DNA from: Acidaminococcus fermentans
Lineage (GTDB): Bacteria > Bacillota > Negativicutes > Acidaminococcales > Acidaminococcaceae
Assembly: GCF_009696675.1 (NCBI RefSeq)
Contig: NZ_VULN01000008.1
Coordinates: 1 to 64,000, forward strand
Reading direction: 5' to 3'
DNA: 64,000 bases
Each line of letters starts with the position of its first letter. Positions within the stretch are counted from its first letter, which is position 1. Shown one piece after another: positions 42,278 to 50,705 of the stretch. The position numbers and the translations under genes are program-made. The notes beneath the pieces were generated by a model. It was not told the origin of the DNA. It did not search any database and saw only the letters and a list, made by a program, of their open reading frames with translations.

Positions 42278-42940
42278 TCATACCTCCAATTCAGTCTTGT
42301 AATATGCCATTAGCAGCTGTTTCCGCTGCTGGAAATCCGGGCAGGAATACAGAAGGCCGTAGTCCAGGTGCTGCAATCGGTCCAGTGCATGAATCTGTTT
42401 TGCTGTCAGGTACGGCCGGATACTCTGCCCCTTTTCGATTCCGTTGGCCAGCCGGAACTGTTTAGCTGACATTCCCAGGACGATGCGGTTCAGCATGTCG
42501 GCTTCATTGCTGAAGTGATATGCCTTTGGGCTTTCATGCAGCCGGCAGATCATCTCGGTCAGCATCGGGAATTCCTGCCGGGCAGATAGGAGTGACCGGA
42601 CACATTGTTCCATCTCGTTGAAGCGCTAAATGTAGAGTTCCTTGAAGTGCATCGCCTTCGGTCCTGTATAGCCCATGACCAGCATAGTGAAGCCATCGCG
42701 AGTCAGAAGGTAACGTGGCAGTTTTCTTCCTCTGGCATCACGATATGTATTGCCCTCAAAATTGAGTGCAATGAATTCTGGGCTTAATCCAGAATTGGAT
42801 GCGGTGATTCGTCCGATATCACGCAGAACGTTGTAATGCTGCTTTTCAAAAGTCGCTGCGACAAACAGACTGTCAACCCTAGCCACACCTCCCTGATCTG
42901 CAAACACGCCGAACTCATCTTCCGGAACCAAAAACTTCAT
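42278..42940 (-). pseudogene. Rha-family regulator split by in-frame amber codon
   Basis: The first 104 codons (ATG 42940 to TAG 42626) encode the Rha N domain (FVAATFEKQHYNVLRDI, SPEFIALNFEGNTYRD, LTRDGFTMLVMGYTG). The frame then continues after TAG, without shift, as RFNEMEQC...SNEADMLNRIVLGMSAKQFR up to 42278, the usual Rha C terminus. Replacing TAG by Gln gives the consensus FKELYI-Q-RFNEME. So this is one gene with a CAG to TAG change. Part two could restart at ATG 42613 but lacks a good ribosome binding site. Rha proteins interfere with host and phage development. Confidence 0.82.
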
Positions 42941-42997
42941 AGCGAATCCCGCCTTTCGTAAAATAAATGTCCGAGGAAATTTCCTCTGATAGTGAAA

Positions 42998-43022
42998 GGA
43001 CAGGAACCGCTATGTTAAGTAC
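42998..43022 (-). promoter_or_regulatory. GTACTTAAC-N11-TGTCC element, copy 2 (rha)
   Basis: Same 25-base layout as copies 1 and 3, 58 bases before the rha start. TTTCAC follows TGTCC. No terminator separates it from the polymerase gene upstream. Confidence 0.6.
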
Positions 43023-43029
43023 CGGGAAA

Positions 43030-45018
43030 TCAATCTTTTTTATAAAAATTACATTCATAGCCGTCAGCCCGTAACAAAAGCCCATCTGCCCAGGGCGGTG
43101 TCCGGCCCATCTGCTCACAGATGGCAGCCACGCTGGTGTCTTTCGGGCACTCGATAATCAGTTCATCATGGACATGACCCACGATGGCACAGCAGCGCAA
43201 GGTCTGCATGGCATAGCAGAGGATATCCCGGCTGATGGCCTGGACGATGTTCTCTACGAACTTCGGTCCATAACTTTCCAGCCGTTCCCATTTCTTCGTG
43301 GCTCCGATGCCTTCATAGGTGACGGATTCGCCGCCGAATCTGTTCTGGCCGATTTTCGGTTTGACATAGGAAAGCCGGCGACCACTCGGCAGCCGGATGA
43401 ACAGCATCCCGCTCTGCCAAAGGAAATGGATGCCTTGGGCCATCTGCGGTATGTGTGTCTTGATGACCTGTTTCACACAGCGGTCGACGTCCCACCAGAA
43501 CTGAACGATGTGAGGATTCGCCGAGCGCCAGGAATCGACCAGGGGCTGCAGTTCTTCTTCGGCAAGGCCCATGTCAAGCGCACCCATTGCTTTCAAAGCA
43601 CCGACTGAGCCCCCATATCCAAGGGCCAGTTCTGCAATCTTGCCTTTCTGGCGCAGATGCCCGTTGACGCCATGTTTGACGACCGGGACGCCGAACATCG
43701 AACTGGCTGATGCACAATAGATATCCCCGTTCTGGGCAAAGACATCTGAACGCCAGGTTTCCTGGGCCAGCCACGAAAGGACGCGGGCTTCGATGGCCGA
43801 GAAATCCGATACGACAAATTTCAGTTCGTTCCTCGGGACAAAGGCAGTACGGATGAGCTGAGATAAGACATCCGGCACCGAATCATAGAGGAGCGTCAGG
43901 GCTTCGTAGTTTCCCTGCCGCACCAGCGCCCTGGCTTCTGCGAGGTCGGGCATATGGTTCTGAGGAAGATTCTGCAATTGGATATGGCGGCCGGCAAAAC
44001 GCCCGGTCCGGTTGGCACCATAGAACTGGAACATGCCGTGCGCCCGGCCGTCCTCGCAACAAGTCATTTCCATAGCCTGGTATTTCTTCACGGACGATTT
44101 CGCCAGCTGTTGACGCAGCAGCAACACAGAGCGAAGCGGTTCCTTGGCTGTTTTCAAAAGCTCCTGCACCTGCTTCTTGCCAAGAGAATCCGTTTCCATC
44201 CCCTGCTCCGCCAGCCAGGAACGCATCTGCAGCACAGAGTTCGGATTTTCCAGCCCGGTCTTTTCTTTCAAAACCGCCATCAGATGTTCCCGAGATACTG
44301 CATCCATGGCCACGGCCTGCTGCACCAGTTCCTTATCGATAGCGATGCCCCGATCGTTGATTTCCTGGTCGATATGATATTCATCCCAGACCTGTTCAGG
44401 CACCGGATAATGGTGGAGCCGCTGCTGGATGGCCATCTCCACCTCCACATCCCGCTTGTTGTAGGATTTAAACATTGTCCATTTTTCTAGTGCGTGAAGC
44501 GGCAGATTCCGTCTCCTGCCGCCATTGGCCTTCGTCGGTTTACAGGGAACACAGAAATAGCGGATGAGGTCTTTGCCTTCTTTCATCTTCTGGCTGTCCA
44601 ACTGCAGGACTGCCCCCGCCCCTTCCAGGGAAAGCGGCAGTCCCATGTAGGCCGACCAGATCATGGAGCATTTCCACCCGGCCGGATTCAGGAAACGCGC
44701 ACACTCCCGGGTAAGCGGATGATGGTCGTGGAAAGGGTCCACACTCCTGCCAAGGTTAAGCAGATACCGTGACAGGCAGACCCGTTCGAAGCTGGCATTG
44801 AACGCCCATTTGGTGACGGACTCATCCGTCAGGGCGTCCAGGATATCTTCGGGGATAGTTTCTCCTTTGGCAAGGTCGATGACCTGTACTTCGCCACCAT
44901 CGACGGCATAGCCAAAAAGCAGGATTTCAAATGCCGGTGATTCGGCGTATTTGTACACGCCACACTTGGCCAGATTAACGTCACTGAAGGTTTCGATGTC
45001 GATGCTAATAGTTTGCAT
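43030..45018 (-). CDS. Phage DNA polymerase, family A
   Basis: 662 residues from ATG 45018 (GAGGTG upstream). The 3'-5' exonuclease begins with ISIDIETFSDVNL and continues with KWAFNASFERV. The polymerase half has motif A (VVSDFSAIEARVLSWLA), motif B region (RQKGKIAELALGYGG) and motif C (VGHVHDELI). There is no 5' nuclease domain, usual for phage enzymes of this class. The main replicase in the DUF2800-DUF2815-polymerase module. Confidence 0.95.
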   Translation of the reverse strand: MQTISIDIETFSDVNLAKCGVYKYAESPAFEILLFGYAVDGGEVQVIDLAKGETIPEDILDALTDESVTKWAFNASFERVCLSRYLLNLGRSVDPFHDHHPLTRECARFLNPAGWKCSMIWSAYMGLPLSLEGAGAVLQLDSQKMKEGKDLIRYFCVPCKPTKANGGRRRNLPLHALEKWTMFKSYNKRDVEVEMAIQQRLHHYPVPEQVWDEYHIDQEINDRGIAIDKELVQQAVAMDAVSREHLMAVLKEKTGLENPNSVLQMRSWLAEQGMETDSLGKKQVQELLKTAKEPLRSVLLLRQQLAKSSVKKYQAMEMTCCEDGRAHGMFQFYGANRTGRFAGRHIQLQNLPQNHMPDLAEARALVRQGNYEALTLLYDSVPDVLSQLIRTAFVPRNELKFVVSDFSAIEARVLSWLAQETWRSDVFAQNGDIYCASASSMFGVPVVKHGVNGHLRQKGKIAELALGYGGSVGALKAMGALDMGLAEEELQPLVDSWRSANPHIVQFWWDVDRCVKQVIKTHIPQMAQGIHFLWQSGMLFIRLPSGRRLSYVKPKIGQNRFGGESVTYEGIGATKKWERLESYGPKFVENIVQAISRDILCYAMQTLRCCAIVGHVHDELIIECPKDTSVAAICEQMGRTPPWADGLLLRADGYECNFYKKD

Positions 45019-45078
45019 ATTTTTCACCTCGATAAAAACGGCGAGGCACAAGGCCCCGCCGCCACTATTTACCAATAC

Positions 45079-45267
45079 TTATTTCCTAAAGGATTCCATC
45101 TGTCTGCGGTGATATGCTTCTTCCCGTTCATCCCGGTGGCGGGCCATTTCTTCATCCCGCTGGTCCTTTTTAAGATCCGTATAAATCAGGGCTACGAAGA
45201 ATCCGCCGGCGCACAGTGCCACCAGGCAATACAATACTTCCAGAATCATTTTCAGTGTCGTTTCCAT
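45079..45267 (-). CDS. Small membrane protein of the replication module
   Basis: 62 residues with one membrane span (about 7-29) and a highly charged C-terminal tail (KKDQRDEEMARHRDEREEAYHRRQ). No family recognised. It lies between DUF2815 and polymerase genes with short gaps; it might anchor a replication factor to the membrane. Confidence 0.65.
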   Translation of the reverse strand: METTLKMILEVLYCLVALCAGGFFVALIYTDLKKDQRDEEMARHRDEREEAYHRRQMESFRK

Positions 45268-45280
45268 TATGAATCACTCC

Positions 45281-45847
45281 TTACGCCAGAAAATCATCAT
45301 CGGCAGCTGTCGCAAAATCATCTTCTGCACGCGGTTTGCCGCCGAGAGGTTCCCCATCACGGATTTTCTGCAGGTTGTTCAGACCGCAGGCGATGCCTTT
45401 GTTGCCGTTGCTGTTGAAAGCATAGAAACTGATAGAAGCGCGGCCATACACACCGGAGTAGACTTCCGAACGTTCAATGATGTGCTGGCAGTCGGCGTCG
45501 ACGATGCCCGGCTTCGTAGCAGAGTTGGCATTAATAAAATAACTGTCTTTATAAGCATCATCGCCCGGGCGTTCCAGGTCGCCGTCGCGCAGCGGGGTCT
45601 TGATGGCTTCGAGAGCCGGTACGACGCGGCCATTACCCTTGAGCTTGCCTTCGCCTTCTTCGTAGGCGGCTCTGATAGCAGCTTCGATTTTCTTGACGGT
45701 CTTCGTATCAGACTTCGGGATGATCAGGCTGACACTGTATTTCGGCGTACCGCCGTTGATGGATTTCGGTTCCCAAACGTTGGCGTAAGACCAGCGCGTA
45801 TTGACCCCGGTGATTACCTTGCACGGATTGACGTAGTTGTTAGACAT
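45281..45847 (-). CDS. DUF2815 protein, probable ssDNA-binding protein
   Basis: 188 residues from ATG 45847 (AAGGAGG upstream). TGVNTRWSYANVWEPKSINGG, VSLIIPKSDTKTVKKI and the acidic Asp-rich C terminus (DDFATAADDDFLA) match DUF2815, regarded as a phage single-strand DNA-binding protein. Located between DUF2800 and polymerase genes as usual. Confidence 0.88.
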   Translation of the reverse strand: MSNNYVNPCKVITGVNTRWSYANVWEPKSINGGTPKYSVSLIIPKSDTKTVKKIEAAIRAAYEEGEGKLKGNGRVVPALEAIKTPLRDGDLERPGDDAYKDSYFINANSATKPGIVDADCQHIIERSEVYSGVYGRASISFYAFNSNGNKGIACGLNNLQKIRDGEPLGGKPRAEDDFATAADDDFLA

Positions 45848-45860
45848 AATAGTTTCCTCC

Positions 45861-46988
45861 TTAATTTGCATCATTAAAATCATCAGCCGCTGTATGCATC
45901 GCCGGACGTTTGTCCGATTCCGGTACTAGGACCGGCTTGCCTTGCGGCTTTTCGACTAAGTTTGACAGCAGTTCTTCGAACCGTTTCTTCCCGAGCTGTT
46001 TTGTCATGGCTGTGATGCCGAGCAGCTTCTTTTCATAAGGGTCGAATCCTGCTTTTTCCACGGCTGCCGCTACCGCTTCTTCGTTCACATAGCGGCGGTT
46101 AGAGCGGCCTTCGACGAGTTTCCACCCTTCCCACTGCTTGCCTGACAGAGCCTGCTGCAATGCATATTCCTTGATATCTCCGGCCCAGTTGACCAGTTCA
46201 TCGGCCCTCTCCAAGACGGCTTCGATTTCTTCATCCTGGAGCGTGGACGGAACGGCGAAATCGTACCGGGCCAGTTCCAGGTTGTACTCGGCCCGCTTGC
46301 GGCAGGTCGCCTTGATTTTGCAGAAACGGCAATGGTCGCCGGCGTTATATTCGCCCTCCCCTTTCGCCGCCAGTTCTGCCGTCGGCTTGAGTACCGTTTC
46401 GGCCCAGTGGAGCAGTTCGTTCTTGTCCAGACAATAGGTGCTGACGTTGTCACGGCGCGGCTGGAAGATGGTCATCGATACATGGTTGATATCGTAGATG
46501 CCGTCAAAGAGCTGGAGCGCCCCCAATGCGTAACACATCATCTGACTGTTCTTCTCAGCATCGACGAGGACGCCAAGGCCGTGTTTATAATCGATGATGG
46601 TCAACGTATCGTCGGCTACGATGACACAGTCGCCGGTACCGAAACCACCCGGTACCCACTTAGAAAAGTCCAGCCGCTGCTCGATCAGGACCAGCGGGTC
46701 TTTGCAGACAGCTTTGGCAGCTTCGACCTGCTCCATCACGAACTCCGTGTACTCGGTTGCGCATTCGTCCATTTCTTCATCGAAGAAAGTGAGTCCCTTC
46801 GTCGGATCTGCCGCATCACGGCCCAGCGCCGACAGCACCTTATACTCACAGAGACTGTGGGCATCGGTACCCTGCAAGGCAAACTCGCTGGGCGTATCCG
46901 GATAATTGGCGCATTCCTGCGCAGACGGCGGGCAGGCCAGCCAGCGATAACTGGAGGAAGCGGAAAGGACCGCGTGTTTAGTCGGCAT
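45861..46988 (-). CDS. DUF2800 protein, Cas4/RecB-like nuclease
   Basis: 375 residues. HAVLSASSSYRWLACPPSA at the N terminus, GTGDCVIVADDTLTIIDYKHG (the D...D-x-K nuclease core) and a Cys cluster (CRFCKIKATC) that may bind an iron-sulphur cluster as in Cas4. A likely recombination exonuclease working with the DUF2815 protein. It overlaps the previous gene's end. Confidence 0.88.
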   Translation of the reverse strand: MPTKHAVLSASSSYRWLACPPSAQECANYPDTPSEFALQGTDAHSLCEYKVLSALGRDAADPTKGLTFFDEEMDECATEYTEFVMEQVEAAKAVCKDPLVLIEQRLDFSKWVPGGFGTGDCVIVADDTLTIIDYKHGLGVLVDAEKNSQMMCYALGALQLFDGIYDINHVSMTIFQPRRDNVSTYCLDKNELLHWAETVLKPTAELAAKGEGEYNAGDHCRFCKIKATCRKRAEYNLELARYDFAVPSTLQDEEIEAVLERADELVNWAGDIKEYALQQALSGKQWEGWKLVEGRSNRRYVNEEAVAAAVEKAGFDPYEKKLLGITAMTKQLGKKRFEELLSNLVEKPQGKPVLVPESDKRPAMHTAADDFNDAN

Positions 46989-47286
46989 GGCCCATCGCCT
47001 CCAGTTCTTCCATCAAGGCCGGATACTTGGTCGCATCGACACCGGAAAGCTTATCGGCACCGAACTTCTGGATGAGCTGTCGTACTTCGTCCGTGTGTCC
47101 CTGGCGTGCCTTATCGGCAGCCACTCTGCGGACATCTTCCAGGGACAGCTTCTTCTCCGGTTTCTTTTCTTCCTCGGCAGCAGGTACTTCTTCCTTTTTC
47201 TCCATCAGGGCATCGGCCATACGGAGAAGTGCCTTCCCGAAATCGGACAGTCCTGCCGCCAATTTCTGCAATTCATCGTTTGTCAT
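46978..47286 (-). CDS. Small early phage protein
   Basis: 102 residues. A helical N terminus, an acidic-lysine linker (KKEEVPAAEEEKKPEKK), then LSLEDVRRVAADKARQGHTDEVRQLIQKFGADKLSGVD, a unit commonly seen upstream of DUF2800 genes. Its biochemical role is not known. Confidence 0.75.
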   Translation of the reverse strand: MTNDELQKLAAGLSDFGKALLRMADALMEKKEEVPAAEEEKKPEKKLSLEDVRRVAADKARQGHTDEVRQLIQKFGADKLSGVDATKYPALMEELEAMGHAD

Positions 47287-47440
47287 TCAGGTTGACTCCT
47301 TTCGCTTTTCGTTGACCATTCAAAATCTGAAGATGTCTGGCGATGCTGTTCGTGGTGACACTGATGGCCATCAGCACATCGGCCAGTTCCTGGTCCAGTC
47401 TTTGCTGCACCAGATTTTCAGGCATTCGGACGTAGTTCAT
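47273..47440 (-). CDS. Small early phage protein, first of operon
   Basis: 55 residues from ATG 47440 (AAGGAGG upstream). MNYVRMPENLVQQRLDQELADVL and a basic C-terminal end. It follows promoter element copy 3. Overlaps the next gene by 14 bases. Unknown function. Confidence 0.65.
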   Translation of the reverse strand: MNYVRMPENLVQQRLDQELADVLMAISVTTNSIARHLQILNGQRKAKGVNLNDKR

Positions 47441-47490
47441 ATTTTTCTCCTCCTTCCTGAAGGTTTCTTCTTTGCCCTTCACCAGTAGTA

Positions 47491-47515
47491 GGACAACTGC
47501 GTCATCGTTAAGTAC
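47491..47515 (-). promoter_or_regulatory. GTACTTAAC-N11-TGTCC element, copy 3 (replication operon)
   Basis: Same layout as copies 1 and 2; TACTAC follows TGTCC. It is placed after a terminator and 51 bases before ATG 47440, as expected for the promoter of the replication operon. Confidence 0.62.
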
Positions 47516-47529
47516 CGATTTTCCAAAAA

Positions 47530-47560
47530 AAATCCGGCCGCTTTTTTCACGGCCGGATTT
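47530..47560 (-). terminator. Terminator after the sigma-like gene
   Basis: AAATCCGGCCG (47530-47540) with CGGCCGGATTT (47550-47560), an 11-bp stem. On the - strand it runs into eight T residues. Confidence 0.85.
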
Positions 47561-47569
47561 CCTACCTAC

Positions 47570-48070
47570 TTAGCGATAGTCTTTAAGACGGTCCTGCAAC
47601 AATGCAAAGAGCTTGTGCTTGCGCTTATTCACCGCTTTCTGGCTCAGCCCGACTGACTCCCCGACCGCCGCTTCGCTGAAGCCGTCGGCAATCATCGTCA
47701 GGATGGTCCGGTCGATGTCTTGCAGTGCAGCCAGTTCTCGCCGGAGAGCCATCAACCGTTCTTTCTTCAGAATTGACTCCTCTAAATCAAAGTCGTCGGG
47801 TACTTCCAGCTCGTAGTCATCCCGCACTTTGTCCGCCGATACTTCATCGGCACCATGCCGCTGCTGGCGCTTATCTTCCCGCCAGAGCGGACGCATGTAT
47901 TCACGATACTGTTCTTCAGTTGCCGGAATCAGGACAGTACGAACCTTACGGCAGCCGATTTTTGACCAGCGGACTTCACAGTCCTTGTATTCCTCGGTGA
48001 TGACGGTTTCTGGAGTGCGTTCCAGAGGAATGTAGTATTGCTTCTGTTTGTTTGTCTGTAGATTGGCCAT
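47570..48070 (-). CDS. Sigma-factor-like early phage regulator
   Basis: 166 residues from ATG 48070 (GGAGATC upstream). The N-terminal 80 residues hold conserved aromatic patches (YYIPLERTPETVITEEYKD, EEQYREYMRPLW). The C-terminal 60 residues are sigma region 4-like (LAALQDIDRTILTMIADGFSEAAVGESVGLSQKAVNKRKHK). It is the first early gene after the repressor and could drive the next operon, including the three GTACTTAAC elements. Not tested. Confidence 0.82.
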   Translation of the reverse strand: MANLQTNKQKQYYIPLERTPETVITEEYKDCEVRWSKIGCRKVRTVLIPATEEQYREYMRPLWREDKRQQRHGADEVSADKVRDDYELEVPDDFDLEESILKKERLMALRRELAALQDIDRTILTMIADGFSEAAVGESVGLSQKAVNKRKHKLFALLQDRLKDYR

Positions 48071-48455
48071 GCGCGATCTCCTTCGCATAATGCGAAGCGA
48101 GAATCCACGCAGGCAGCCTGTCGAAATTGACCATAAGATGCATCCTCGCTTCTATGGCCAACCATCCCAGTAGGCTGACGTGATTAACTTTCCAGACCGT
48201 CTCTCGGCTCTGGGCACACCCGCGTCCGGGAGTGAACGTTGAGACGGAAATTTCATTCAAATGTCTTTATAAGCTCATCTATTTCCCCAAGGTATGATAA
48301 AATATAAGTAATTCATGGTGTTTCCTTGGTTGTCCAGATGCTTGCTCATTGGTTCTGCCTTAATTCTAGCAATTCCCTCTCGTCAAAAATCGGACTGGAT
48401 GGACAGCCTCGGACAATTTCGGACAGCATCAATCGGTTAAAGGGAGGTATATGAT
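48071..48455. promoter_or_regulatory. Early control region with phased GGACA repeats
   Basis: No convincing gene is seen. A palindrome CTTCGCATAATGCGAAG (48081-48097) overlaps the AAGGAG of the sigma-like gene and could mask it. AT-rich TATGATAAAATATAAG lies near 48292. Four GGAC units at 48392, 48401, 48411 and 48421 are spaced by one helix turn, just before the start of the + strand gene at 48456; they look like an operator array. Confidence 0.45.
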
Positions 48456-49292
48456 TTGAACTTTTCAGAATTTGCAACCGGGTTGTTTCCTTTTTGCTCT
48501 GGTCACCTAGGCAAAGAACAATACTTTAATGAAATTATTGGAAATTTTATTCAGGATTCCGCCATGGATTCATGTCCGATTCTTGAGAAGAAGCCTGACA
48601 CTAAATATCGTTATTTAAGCGGCAAACGTGTTATTCCACTTAAAGAGGCTAAATACATTTATAATCATCGTGATAAGAAAAAATTTTCCCAATGGATTGC
48701 AACTCAAACCGATGAATTTGATTCATATGACGGTGTAGTAGGCTGGTTAAAAAGCAATGGTATAAATGATACTTATGCAGACGATGCTTGTGCCGATTTA
48801 TTCGAGCAGATTTTATGTGATATTGTTTCTTCATCAAAAAATAAGCGCTCTCTTAAACCACCAATATCAAAGCTATTATCAGGCAGAGACTTAGAGCATC
48901 TTGATAAATTTATGAACGATTTTAACGAAATTCTGAAATTTTGTATTAGCACAGATCCTACAATTGAACCTATGCCACTTGAACTTCCAACACAATTCGA
49001 TATGTTATATGAAATGTGGAAATATAGAGATACCGATTTTAAAAATGCGAAGCTCAATTCACTAAAATATGATATTATTAATAATCTCTACGATTATTTT
49101 TCTTATTGGGGACTTTTGATGTCATATGATACAGTTAGCGGCTATTGTGTATATAAAAAGCCACTTTATCCAAGAAGTGAAGAAGTTAAAAAATCCCATC
49201 AAAAAAAGATGCTTGCTTTTAGAAAGATATTTGCTAATTTGCATGAAAATCTATGTGAATTCGTTAATAATGCCGATTTGCCGATACAATAA
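48456..49292 (+). CDS. Putative moron in the immunity region
   Basis: 278 residues from TTG 48456, with GGGAGG eight bases upstream. AT-rich, soluble and helical. Segments: YRYLSGKRVIPLKEAKYIYNH, DEFDSYDGVVGWLKSNGIND, ADDACADLFEQILCDIV. The middle reads like the small domain seen in some phage-defence and three-component proteins, but I cannot assign it. It is convergent with the repressor operon and outside the leftward early operon, so it may be expressed in the lysogen, for example as an exclusion function. Confidence 0.7.
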   Translation: MNFSEFATGLFPFCSGHLGKEQYFNEIIGNFIQDSAMDSCPILEKKPDTKYRYLSGKRVIPLKEAKYIYNHRDKKKFSQWIATQTDEFDSYDGVVGWLKSNGINDTYADDACADLFEQILCDIVSSSKNKRSLKPPISKLLSGRDLEHLDKFMNDFNEILKFCISTDPTIEPMPLELPTQFDMLYEMWKYRDTDFKNAKLNSLKYDIINNLYDYFSYWGLLMSYDTVSGYCVYKKPLYPRSEEVKKSHQKKMLAFRKIFANLHENLCEFVNNADLPIQ

Positions 49293-49297
49293 AAAAA

Positions 49298-49336
49298 GAG
49301 CTATCTACATGACCTTTCAGTCAATATAGATAGCTC
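49298..49336. terminator. Terminator between + strand gene and repressor operon
   Basis: GAGCTATCTA (49298-49307) with TAGATAGCTC (49327-49336). On the - strand it ends in TTTTTTT. It can also stop the + strand transcript. Confidence 0.8.
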
Positions 49337-49387
49337 CATTTTACAGCTCCGCATAAAACACATCGGGCTATTGAGGTAACTTCTACT

Positions 49388-49588
49388 TTATCTTAGTAAG
49401 CTTATATCTTTTGCTGCATCCACCTGGGATACAACATCTTCCCAAGGGATCTGCACAAGTTTTCTTTGACTAGTCTTAATTTCGAGTATGACTTTATCTC
49501 CTTCAACGATAGCATCAAAAACTCGTTGTCCATTAAGAGTTGTATCGTGCAAATTTCTAATCTGTTTCCTAATTTTCACCATATACAC
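49388..49588 (-). CDS. Small protein of the repressor operon
   Basis: 66 residues, no family recognised: QIRNLHDTTLNGQRVFDAIVEGDKVILEIK. Mostly beta strands with charged ends. It follows the repressor gene by 11 bases and ends before a terminator, so both are one transcript. Could be an immunity accessory or antitoxin-like factor; no evidence. Confidence 0.65.
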   Translation of the reverse strand: MYMVKIRKQIRNLHDTTLNGQRVFDAIVEGDKVILEIKTSQRKLVQIPWEDVVSQVDAAKDISLLR

Positions 49589-49599
49589 TGCCTCCTCTT

Positions 49600-50403
49600 T
49601 TAAAATGGAATTTCTTCATCAAACTGTTGTGGCGGATCATCCTCATTTTCACCTTTCATGAAAGAATCAATGATATACCTGAATTCCTGCTTTACTTTTG
49701 GATGCTTTGTATTTTCAGCCACTGCTGCATAAAGGTTGTTAATGAACTCTGCCAGTTTGGAATCGCCATGATCACTGCACAGATATTGCGGTTCTTGTCC
49801 CGGTATGCTCATCCATATCTCTTTTGCAAAGACCTCCGAGTCATTGGTACGATACACACTCTTAGAAATATTCATGAGGTGCAAGTAGGCTCCATTCTTT
49901 AACCTCAATTCGAAACAATCCCCATGAATCGAAGTATGAACACCGAACGAATTTGAAACAAATACGACTCTTGAAACCTCTTCCGGGTACTCGCTCTCTC
50001 CCTCTTCATAGAAACGATGAAAATCAAATAATGGATGATTTGTAATACCATTCTGATCCGTTTCCATGTTGTTTAAACTTTCTGCCGAAACTCTTTCCCA
50101 GGCTAACAAATCATGAACTGTATCATGTTCCAACTTTTTCAAAAATGATATTAAATATCGTTCCGTCGGTGTGAGCGAAGATATATCCACTTTCAAAAGA
50201 GTATCGATACTAACATGGAGTACTTTTGCTATATTCATAATGAAATCAATACCTGGCCGACTTCCACCGTCCTTGCTAGTTCTAGATATATATCCGGCGC
50301 TGACACCTGCATCACTTTCAACCTCACCAATTTTCCGGTTCTCACTTTTTATTAAGAAGTCAACATTGTCAAACAGTACCTTAGGATTGAACTGTTCCGT
50401 CAT
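49600..50403 (-). CDS. XRE-family phage repressor
   Basis: 267 residues from ATG 50403 (AGGAGG ten bases upstream). N-terminal helix-turn-helix: LIKSENRKIGEVESDAGVSAGYISRTSKDG...GIDFIMNIAKVLHVSIDTLL. The C-terminal part (about 110-240) has no visible LexA-type peptidase site and is acidic. It probably keeps the lytic operons off. It has a strong promoter of its own. Confidence 0.85.
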   Translation of the reverse strand: MTEQFNPKVLFDNVDFLIKSENRKIGEVESDAGVSAGYISRTSKDGGSRPGIDFIMNIAKVLHVSIDTLLKVDISSLTPTERYLISFLKKLEHDTVHDLLAWERVSAESLNNMETDQNGITNHPLFDFHRFYEEGESEYPEEVSRVVFVSNSFGVHTSIHGDCFELRLKNGAYLHLMNISKSVYRTNDSEVFAKEIWMSIPGQEPQYLCSDHGDSKLAEFINNLYAAVAENTKHPKVKQEFRYIIDSFMKGENEDDPPQQFDEEIPF

Positions 50404-50433
50404 ATCTATCATTCCTCCTTTGATTATATGTAA

Positions 50434-50462
50434 ATAATATCATGTTTTTACCTATACGTCAA
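50434..50462 (-). promoter_or_regulatory. Promoter of the repressor gene
   Basis: On the - strand TTGACG (50462-50457), 17 bases, TATTAT (50439-50434): five of six matches in both boxes. Confidence 0.8.
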
Positions 50463-50548
50463 TATTTTAAAAAAGTTGATTTATAGGCCAATTATTCCGC
50501 AGTTCTGGTATCTTATTGAACTTAAGGATTTTCCCAGCGGTCATCCTT

Positions 50549-50586
50549 TACGGCAGTAACGATAAAAAGCTATCGTTACTGCCGTA
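50549..50586. repeat. Perfect 16-bp inverted repeat near the right prophage end
   Basis: TACGGCAGTAACGATA (50549-50564) and TATCGTTACTGCCGTA (50571-50586) with a 6-base loop. T-rich DNA follows on the + strand only. It could be a + strand terminator shielding phage and host, or a recombination-related site. The rest of 50404-50705 holds only the repressor promoter and a small GC stem with T7 near 50650. Confidence 0.6.
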
Positions 50587-50705
50587 TTCTTATTGCCGTC
50601 TTTTTCTTCGCCTTTGCCTTAAGGCCACTCCCCTATTTCCAGGCACAAAAAAAGCCGGCCATCTGCCGACGTTTGCCAAGCCCCCGCTATATATGGACTT
50701 TTCCA

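Noticed and set aside
42626-42628. General TAG recoding in this phage
   Set aside because: TAG ends other phage genes (HNH at 36674-36676, fibre gene at 12583-12585) and only one internal TAG was found.
47976-48260. Possible 94-residue gene before the sigma-like gene
   Set aside because: It runs about 90 bases into the sigma-like gene in another frame and has no family resemblance. A leader RNA is as likely.
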